Assembly: GCA_028281525.1 (NCBI GenBank)
Contig: JANQJR010000056.1
Span: forward strand, 1 to 50,215
Origin: Magnetovibrio sp.
Lineage (GTDB): Bacteria; Pseudomonadota; Alphaproteobacteria; Rhodospirillales; Magnetovibrionaceae
DNA: 50,215 bases
Reading direction: 5' to 3'
Below the pieces are notes generated by a model. That model had not been told where the DNA came from and searched no databases. It saw nothing but the letters and a program-made list of their open reading frames with translations. A program made the position numbers and the translations under genes. Shown in pieces: positions 43,723 through 50,215 of this stretch. The number at the start of each line of letters is the position of its first letter. Within the stretch, counting starts at the first letter, position 1.

Positions 43723-45597
43723 CTAAAATTGCGTGCGCACACCGACGTAAAAGGCCCGGCCCGGCGTACCGTAGGTCGATGCTTCCTGATAGTCCTTGTC
43801 CAACAGGTTTTCCGCACGGCCATACACGGTCACTGTTTCGTTGAGCGTGTAGGCTGTTTTGGCGTCGAGCGTCATAAACCCACCCATATAGTCTTTGGTC
43901 GCGCCATCGAAAGTCCGGCCCTTGGCGCGCACGGAAAAGTCCGTCGTCAGGCGGTCCGTGGGCTCCCATCCCAACGTCATTGTGGCTTCGTGTTTGGGAC
44001 GCCGGGTGAGGCTTTGGCCTGTGGATTTGTTTTTGGCCAGGGTGTAGGTGTACGTTCCCGTCAAAGATAGATTGTCCGTCAACTCGGCGCTCAGGGTGTT
44101 TTCGACGCCTTGGGATTGCGCCCGGTTGATGTTGACGTAGCCTGAGCCCACCCAACTGATCAGGTTCTTGGTGGTGTTGCGGAAATACGTGACATCAACA
44201 AGCACACGGTCATCCCAAAACGTTTGCTCGACACCAAAGTCCCAGCCCCGGCTTTCTTCCGGTTCCAAATCCTCGTTGCCTCCGCCATAGACGTTTTCAT
44301 AGAGCTCATAGAGGCTAGGCGCGCGAAACCCGGTGCCGAAACTGCTGTGCAGCCGGGTTTGGGTGGCGTCGAAGGTATACGCTCCAGTCAAACGATAGGT
44401 GCTGTGATTGCCGAATTTCTGGTGATCGTCCAATCGCACACCGGCCGACAGGGAGAGGTTGTCCAACGCAGTGATCTGGTAATTCGCGAAGTAGCCGTTA
44501 TTGCGCACTTTCTTATCAATGCCGGACTGCTCCGTACTTTCTTGTTCGGTTTCCGCACCGAACACGACCGCTTGGTCTTTGGAAATGTCCAAGTTGCCCT
44601 GATACTCGACTTTGCGCTTGGCGCCGTCATAGTAGGTGCCGGGATTTGAGGCGTTGGAGCGGTTGGAGCCGATGTACATATCGCGCTGGGCAGTGACGTA
44701 GCTCAACCCAACTTTGTTGTTCAAACGACCGTCGAAAAAAGACAGGTTCCCACCCAGGTAAGCGCTCTTTTCCCGGCGGTAAGCATTGAAGTCGGCATCG
44801 ATGGCTTTGCCGCCCGACCAGTTGTCGTATTCATAGTGCGCGCGCATGTAGCGCAATTTGGCTTCCAGATCGAACGTGTCGGTGACGTCCACACCGAAAT
44901 TCGTGTTTACGGTCACGTTTTCATATCCATCGTCTTCGGTATTGCCGTTGCGCTCATCGGCTGTTGAGAAACCGCCAGAATCGAGGTAGGTGACGCTTGC
45001 GCCGTAGTTGACTTTATTTTGCGAACCCCTGACGGACGTCCTCAGGTCTTTGGTGCGAAAGCTTCCGATTTCGGCCAAAGCCGAAACTTTGGGCTTTCCT
45101 TTTCCCTTCTTCGTGATGATGTTGATCACGCCGCCGATGGCGTCGCCGCCGTACAGCGTGCTTTGCGGTCCTCTGACGACTTCGATGCGTTCGATATCGC
45201 CGACCATCAAATGCCCAAAGTCGTAAGACGGTTGCGCACGGCTTGGGTCGGCCAGTTCGACACCATCGACCAACAGCAAGGTGTGATACCCTTCCATACC
45301 GCGCATATAGACGTTGGTATAAGCGCCCATGCTGCCCGTTTGGGTGACGGAAACGCCCGGTACTTTGCGCAGGACATCGATGACTTCGCGTGCCTGTTCA
45401 CGCTCAAGTTCTTCTGCGTCAATAACAGTTATAGAACTTCCCACCATTGAAATAGGCGTTTCCATACGTGTGGCGGTCACCACCACATCTTCGATTTCCG
45501 TTTCCTGTGCGTGTGCCATGGACGCCACCAAAGTTAACAATCCTGCCGTCAGGCCGAGGCATTTGACAGGGCGAACGCGTTCATTCAGAGTGCTCAT
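43723..45597 (-). CDS. btuB: TonB-dependent vitamin B12 receptor BtuB
   Basis: 624-residue outer-membrane receptor. A signal peptide ends after AHA (residue 30). The TonB box region IEDVVVTATR follows. The plug domain contains VLRKVPGVSVTQTGSMGAY, VELADPSRAQ and GGAIGGVINIITKKG-type sequence, read here as GDAIGGVINIITKKGKGK. The barrel ends in VGVRTQF with the terminal Phe needed for BAM recognition. It lies directly behind a cobalamin riboswitch, which supports B12 over other substrates. A normal ATG with GGAG upstream. Confidence 0.95.
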   Translation of the reverse strand: MSTLNERVRPVKCLGLTAGLLTLVASMAHAQETEIEDVVVTATRMETPISMVGSSITVIDAEELEREQAREVIDVLRKVPGVSVTQTGSMGAYTNVYMRGMEGYHTLLLVDGVELADPSRAQPSYDFGHLMVGDIERIEVVRGPQSTLYGGDAIGGVINIITKKGKGKPKVSALAEIGSFRTKDLRTSVRGSQNKVNYGASVTYLDSGGFSTADERNGNTEDDGYENVTVNTNFGVDVTDTFDLEAKLRYMRAHYEYDNWSGGKAIDADFNAYRREKSAYLGGNLSFFDGRLNNKVGLSYVTAQRDMYIGSNRSNASNPGTYYDGAKRKVEYQGNLDISKDQAVVFGAETEQESTEQSGIDKKVRNNGYFANYQITALDNLSLSAGVRLDDHQKFGNHSTYRLTGAYTFDATQTRLHSSFGTGFRAPSLYELYENVYGGGNEDLEPEESRGWDFGVEQTFWDDRVLVDVTYFRNTTKNLISWVGSGYVNINRAQSQGVENTLSAELTDNLSLTGTYTYTLAKNKSTGQSLTRRPKHEATMTLGWEPTDRLTTDFSVRAKGRTFDGATKDYMGGFMTLDAKTAYTLNETVTVYGRAENLLDKDYQEASTYGTPGRAFYVGVRTQF

Positions 45598-45914
45598 TGC
45601 AGACTCCGTTCTGTGTGAATTTATCCAAGTTCACGAAGCCTCCGTGGATCCGCCAAGATTTCGGAGGCTTCATCTATTTCAGCGCCAAGGAATGTGGGAA
45701 AGCCATCCCTATAGCCGTCATGCCGCTCAAAAAGAGGCGCGGCAAAATCGGAACAAACGCACACCGAAAAGCGTGCGAACAAACCGATCAAAGCTCTGGA
45801 TGGAAACTGTCGAACACGACAAAAAAAAATCCCACCACAGCGACACAAAACGCGTCACCACAATGGGTAGCCATGCCTTCAAACCTTCCCGTGTGAAGGA
45901 CGGGTAACGCTGAC

Positions 45915-46085
45915 GGTGGCAGGTCTCCTGACTTGCGGGTCTCAGCTAATCGGTTCGATCTTCCCGGCTGTTGTGCACTGGCCAGTGATCCTTCTTAGAA
46001 CCGACGCTTTCCGCTTACAGTTGCGGGGGCAGTGCTGGATTTTCACCAGCTTCCCATTTTCAGCCCGAACGATGTTCGGGCCACC
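45915..46085 (-). promoter_or_regulatory. Cobalamin (adenosylcobalamin) riboswitch controlling the B12 operon
   Basis: Read on the minus strand, the complete class-I cobalamin aptamer is present: GGGAAGCTGGTGAAAATCC, then the B12 box region ACTGCCCCCGCAACTGTAAG, then GCCGGGAAG, and near the end GACCCGCAAGTCAGGAGACC. P1 closes with GGTGGC (46080-46085) pairing with GCCACC (45915-45920). It lies 318 bases upstream of the btuB start codon in the sense direction. B12 binding normally shuts expression down. The whole operon from btuB to cbiZ should respond. Confidence 0.97.
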
Positions 46086-46494
46086 AACGTCTGATCGCGT
46101 TTTAATACAACATCCGTAAAGTGTCAAATCCGTATTTCAGGAAGTTCGCCTTAATCTCTTGATATTTCATCATATAATTCTGCATATGGCTGGTAATTTC
46201 TCTCGCGCAATACCGCGCCTTGTGGTGCTTGCAATAAAAAAGAGCAGGGGACAAACCAGCCAACGATACGATCCAGCCAGGCTGTGTTGTGTTGGGAGCA
46301 GATAGCCAACACGCCGAAACATGTTGTGGACGTTTCGGGATTGCTGGAGCTTTCGGCCTGACCAGACACCACCACGATAACGCACGTTTCGCCGCAGGTG
46401 GTGTGCGGACCGGAGTGCCCACGCACCCGGGGCTACCTAAGTCCCATGGCGAACTTCCCGGAGAGAGGCACTATTTTTAGGCGGGGGATATTCC

Positions 46495-46536
46495 TGTTGC
46501 ATAGAGAGAAGGGCTCACAACCTTCTTATCGCAACA
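46495..46536. repeat. 42-base hairpin-ended repeat, copy 2
   Basis: TGTTGC ... GCAACA with AGAGAAGGGCT inside, same length and orientation as the copy at 38936-38977. Confidence 0.6.
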
Positions 46537-47047
46537 CGTCATCTGGCTTCTCTGTTATCGCAAATCGGGAAGTTTCGGACCGTTTTGCATGTAAAACCGC
46601 ATGCCTTCTATAGGCACGATGTTGTTGAGCTGCAAAAAGCGTTGTGTTCGTAATTTCGGACTGATTGTTGTGTTTGGTATCTATGTTTATCACAACGTCA
46701 GTTTTTACAAATCATCAAATAGTGGCTGTTTGGCGATTTCAAGTGTTGCGCAATTAGCAACCAAATTGAAAAGTCGTTCCGTGAGCACATGAGCTTCGCG
46801 CAGGATTGGCGGGCTGTTATCCACAGCCATACAACTAGCGTGATAAATGACAGTATTGACGTGCAAAATAAGAATGTGGAAAGGTCTCAATCATAAGTAT
46901 ATCTGTGATCCGGGCACTTTGATCAGCAGGGTCCTATTGCGAGGGGGGGCAACCCCGAAATGTGTGCGAATGAGGCGTGACCGTGGAGCCAGTGCGTTCC
47001 GCGAAAGGCTTAGTTTGTCTGTTTGTTGAGAAAAAGGGGGCCATTCC

Positions 47048-50000
47048 ATGACCAATCAATTGCCAATTATTTCTGCACCTGTCGTGTTTAATATGAATGA
47101 AGCGGACGGGACACTGCGTATTTACGAAACTGATCTGCTGGCAAATGCAACTGATCCTGATTTGGACACCTTATCCGTTCTCAATGTCGCCACTGACAGC
47201 GGAACGCTGGTCTACGACGCAGTCAACAATTGGTGGGAGTTCACGCCGGATAATGGGTTCACGGGGGGCGTGAACTTAACATTCGATGTAACGGATGGAA
47301 CGGGCACAGTTCCGGCAACAGGCGTTGTGGGTGTTGGGGCGACTATCCAGGGCACGAGTGCGGCAGATACCCTGACTGGAACGGATTACAACGATGTTAT
47401 TTCGGGCAACGGTGGCGACGATGTAATCGACGGTGGGGCAGGCAACGACGTTGCCGTGTTCAATGGCCTGAAGTCGGACTATGCCGTTGAGTATGATGCG
47501 GGCACGAATACGTTCACGGTAATTGATCAAGATGCAGTTGCTGACGGCGATGACGGTGTGGACACCGTCACAGGTGTTGAGAAGCTGATCTTCAAAAACG
47601 GCGTCGAATTGGATATCTCGGGAACGACGACGGCGCTACCCGAAGCTCTGGACAGTGTGATGCTGACGCCGCAAGACGAAGCGGGCAGCTGGAAACTTTC
47701 GGGCTCGGGTGGGGCCGGTGCGTTGACGTACGCTTTAGACGGTGCAGCAGAAAACGGCACGGTCAATGTCAACGCGGATGGCACCTACACCTATACGCCG
47801 AACGCAGGCTTCACGGGCACGGACAGTTTTACGTACCGTGTGACGGACAGCAATGGGATTAGCTCGACCGCGACCGTGGACGTGACGGTGGGCACACCGG
47901 GGTCCGGCTATGACGTCGCCCACTCTGTCGCACTGGATGGTGCGGACGATTATCTCACGCGCACGCCTGCAACTGCGAGCGATCCGGATCAGTTTGTGAT
48001 TTCAGTCTGGGTTAAGCGCGGCACACTGGGGACGAAGCAGACAATTTTCGGCGCAGGCGATGGCGGTCCTGCGCATGGTTATCTGCGGTTCAATGACGAC
48101 AACACCCTTGAGTTTTTGGATGACGGCTTAAGAGGAACAGCTGGTGACAATTACCTGAGCACCACAACGGCTATCAACGATACCAGCGATTATCACCATG
48201 TGGTTTTGGCGGCGGATACGACGCAGGCACAAGCTTCGGACCGCATCCGTCTCTGGGTGGACGGCCAGCAGGTCGCGTTCACGAATTTGACGGATTACAG
48301 CGGGGCTAGCGCGATTATCGGTAGCACGGTGCCTATGGTCATCGGTCGTGAAGAGCGCTATCAGCGCGAATATTTTGACGGCGGCGTGTCGGACTTCCAA
48401 TACTTAGACGGCGTGACGATCACCGACCCGGCCACTGCAGGCCTGGGCATGGTCAATGCTGCGGACGGGTCTTGGGTTCCGACAGAATACACTGGCTCTT
48501 ACGGCGCAGAGGGCTTCCATCTGGATTTCACGGATGCTACCGACCTGGGCAATGACGTGTCGGGGAATAACAACGACTTCACAGCCGCAGGCGGTGTGAC
48601 GCACACGACGGATACGCCGTTGCACAATCCGGCGGTGTGGACGCGCGACGGCATTGGTGGGGATTACACACAGGTGACGTTGAGCGATGCGGGCAGACAG
48701 TTCCGCAAAGACGTCGGTGGCGTCAACATGGCCATCTCTTCGCTGACGATGGATGCGTCTGCGGACACGTATGCAGAGTTTGTCTTGGAAAGCGCGGGTA
48801 ATGGGTATCCGTATGTAGGTATCGTTCAATCCGGCGCGAACCCGACGTTCACGTCATCGCAGCCAAATACGAGCACCACGGTGGGGGATTATGGCTATCA
48901 CGCGAACGGCAACGTTCGCACGGGTGGCTCTGACTTCACGGTTTTGTCCAGTTATACGAACAGCGACGTGATCGGTGTGCGTCTGCACGCGGGTGCATTG
49001 ACCTTTTACAAAAACGGCGTGTCGCTCGGCACGGTCGCCACGGGGCTCACGGGCAGCTACCACTTCGGTGTCGAAGGGGAGCAAGGCACCCAGTGGCAGG
49101 CCCGCTTCAGCGCAACGGAGCAACAATACACGCCAGACGGCACTTCGGATCTGGTCATACACACGATCACGGGCGTTGCGGTTCCGGATGGAACGCCCGG
49201 CAACGACAGCTTCGAAGGTGGCGATGAGGCGGACACATTTTCTGGCTTGGGCGGTGACGATCAGTTCATCGGCAACGGTGGTGACGATGTGATCACCGGC
49301 GGCGATGGCAATGATACGGCTGTGTTCAACGGCTATCGTTCCGATTATGACGTGACGTACGATCAAGCTTCGGACACCTATACGGTCACGGACCTTGATA
49401 CCTCAACAGGCGGCCGCGGCTGGGGTGACGATGGCACGGACACGCTCACGGGTGTTGAGACATTAATCTTCAAAGAGGACCCATTGGGCGCAGACGATCA
49501 AGTTTCGGGTGTAGAAGACACAGCACTGATCATTACACCGTCTGAGCTTTTGGCAAACGATATGGATGCAGATTCAACTCAATTGAGTATCACGGATGTG
49601 CACTCCGCCGTAAACGGATCGGTTTCGATCAATGGCGAAGGCAATATCGTCTTCACGCCGGATCAAAATTTCAGCGGTGAAGCCAGTTTTGTCTACAAGG
49701 TCGAAGATGGTGAAGGCGGGTATAGCACGGCAACGGTCACGGTCGATGTCGATGCCGTCGCCGATGCACCGGTGTTGAACACGGTCAGTGTCTCGGGCGA
49801 TAAGAACACGGCGATCGCTTTGGACATCACGTCCAGCCTGAACGACACGGATGGCTCCGAAAGTTTGTCGATTACGATCAGTGGTGTGCCGAGCGGCGCT
49901 TCTTTGAGTGCCGGCACGGATAATGGGGATGGATCGTGGAGCGTGGCTCCGGCAGAATTGTCAGGCCTAACCTTGACACCGCCGACGGATTACTTTGGCA

Positions 50001-50215
50001 GTTTCGATCTCACGGTCGATGCAACCGCAACGGAATCTTCCAACAGTGATCAAGCAACGTCGACGCAAGCGTTCAATGTCGAAGTTACATCGGTGTTGGA
50101 TGAATTGTCTGCCGTCACGGGCGAAATTCAAGTGAACACTTATACCTCGGGTATGCAAGAACGCACGGTGATCTCTGCACTTGAAGGCGGGGGATACGTG
50201 ATCGTGTGGCATTCC
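47048..50215 (+). CDS. Giant RTX/cadherin-like secreted adhesin, N-terminal part
   Basis: The frame is open from the ATG at 47048 to the right edge: 1056 codons without a stop, gene incomplete. No signal peptide, as expected for type I secretion. Order of parts: a cadherin-like domain (about 18-95); RTX nonapeptides GGDDVIDGGAGND (100-140); a second cadherin-like domain (217-275, GYTYTPNAGFTG-like); a LamG-type domain (about 291-460, with ALDGADDYLTRTP and RLWVDGQQVAF); a SPRY-like part (about 560-690, with HAGALTFYKNGVSLG); a second RTX block (715-762, GGDDVITGGDGND); and further cadherin-like repeats to the end. The last residues VISALEGGGYVIVWHS begin a repeat type known from very large T1SS adhesins. 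Probably a surface or biofilm protein. Confidence 0.85.
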   Translation, partial: MTNQLPIISAPVVFNMNEADGTLRIYETDLLANATDPDLDTLSVLNVATDSGTLVYDAVNNWWEFTPDNGFTGGVNLTFDVTDGTGTVPATGVVGVGATIQGTSAADTLTGTDYNDVISGNGGDDVIDGGAGNDVAVFNGLKSDYAVEYDAGTNTFTVIDQDAVADGDDGVDTVTGVEKLIFKNGVELDISGTTTALPEALDSVMLTPQDEAGSWKLSGSGGAGALTYALDGAAENGTVNVNADGTYTYTPNAGFTGTDSFTYRVTDSNGISSTATVDVTVGTPGSGYDVAHSVALDGADDYLTRTPATASDPDQFVISVWVKRGTLGTKQTIFGAGDGGPAHGYLRFNDDNTLEFLDDGLRGTAGDNYLSTTTAINDTSDYHHVVLAADTTQAQASDRIRLWVDGQQVAFTNLTDYSGASAIIGSTVPMVIGREERYQREYFDGGVSDFQYLDGVTITDPATAGLGMVNAADGSWVPTEYTGSYGAEGFHLDFTDATDLGNDVSGNNNDFTAAGGVTHTTDTPLHNPAVWTRDGIGGDYTQVTLSDAGRQFRKDVGGVNMAISSLTMDASADTYAEFVLESAGNGYPYVGIVQSGANPTFTSSQPNTSTTVGDYGYHANGNVRTGGSDFTVLSSYTNSDVIGVRLHAGALTFYKNGVSLGTVATGLTGSYHFGVEGEQGTQWQARFSATEQQYTPDGTSDLVIHTITGVAVPDGTPGNDSFEGGDEADTFSGLGGDDQFIGNGGDDVITGGDGNDTAVFNGYRSDYDVTYDQASDTYTVTDLDTSTGGRGWGDDGTDTLTGVETLIFKEDPLGADDQVSGVEDTALIITPSELLANDMDADSTQLSITDVHSAVNGSVSINGEGNIVFTPDQNFSGEASFVYKVEDGEGGYSTATVTVDVDAVADAPVLNTVSVSGDKNTAIALDITSSLNDTDGSESLSITISGVPSGASLSAGTDNGDGSWSVAPAELSGLTLTPPTDYFGSFDLTVDATATESSNSDQATSTQAFNVEVTSVLDELSAVTGEIQVNTYTSGMQERTVISALEGGGYVIVWHS

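Larger units (their letters stand above)
45598..47047. other. Leader of the B12 operon and gene-poor stretch before the adhesin
   Basis: No protein gene is supported. 45635-45671 carries a perfect 10-base stem (GAAGCCTCCG/CGGAGGCTTC) between riboswitch and btuB. 45915-46085 is the cobalamin riboswitch. 46090-47047 shows no recognisable gene; it holds the second 42-base repeat and the promoter region of the adhesin gene. Short minus-strand frames at 46100-46430 have no coding character I can support. Confidence 0.6.

Noticed and set aside
46102-46426. Three overlapping minus-strand frames upstream of the cobalamin riboswitch
   Set aside because: No frame has consistent coding bias, ribosome site or known motif; they are left as unassigned.
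47276-49917. Many minus-strand frames opposite the adhesin gene
   Set aside because: They are antisense to a continuous 1056-codon frame with clear RTX, cadherin-like and LamG-like content.

Overview
The window looks like a chromosomal segment of a moderately GC-rich alphaproteobacterium, most likely an aquatic member of the Rhodospirillales. The evidence is gene order. It carries the rpmF-plsX-fabH-ihfA-merR block, a fused ispDF gene, the dusB(nifR3)-ntrB-ntrC-ntrY-ntrX-trkA chain followed by hfq-hflX, and a ubiquinol-cytochrome c chaperone gene. The genus cannot be named from the sequence alone.

Layout. 1-6470: end of a K+-independent proton-pumping pyrophosphatase, a BamE-like lipoprotein, a cytochrome bc1 chaperone, a YceD-family protein, ribosomal protein L32, the PlsX/FabH lipid-initiation enzymes, IHF alpha, a MerR-type regulator and tRNA-Pro(GGG). 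6500-9050: a YbaK-type deacylase and a gene-poor stretch that holds two tandem, nearly identical small-RNA candidates on the minus strand. Each candidate has a perfect CRP-type box upstream and its own terminator. Two short uncharacterised genes follow. 9100-12950: CutA, a MITE-like element inserted between two convergent genes, an orphan response regulator, IspDF and a YpjD/CcsA-type membrane protein. 13000-25220: the nitrogen-regulation operon, with a probable NtrC site in front of dusB, then trkA, a D-amino acid aminotransferase, a HAD phosphatase, hfq and hflX. 25440-28550: a small uncharacterised protein, an inositol-monophosphatase-family enzyme, a beta-hydroxyacid dehydrogenase and a class I aldolase. 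28960-32750: two tandem chemoreceptor paralogues. 32750-38820: a lipoprotein, MazG, a P-type cation ATPase, a YkgJ-type cysteine-cluster protein, a small membrane protein and a YchJ-type SEC-C protein.

39020-46090 is a complete vitamin B12 uptake and salvage operon on the minus strand. A cobalamin riboswitch precedes btuB, an uncharacterised conserved gene, btuF, btuC, btuD, tonB and cbiZ. Outer-membrane uptake (BtuB), its energiser (TonB), periplasmic capture (BtuF), inner-membrane import (BtuCD) and remodelling of incomplete corrinoids (CbiZ) are therefore under one B12-sensing leader. The window ends inside a very large RTX/cadherin/LamG-type secreted adhesin gene.

The least explained items are the twin CRP-box small RNAs (7563-7850), the MITE sitting on a shared TA between two stop codons (9448-9716), and the unknown second gene of the B12 operon (43140-43712). 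Also notable are the fabH-tail tandem repeats (5256-5408) and the chemoreceptor duplication that carried along the 3' end of the neighbouring gene.
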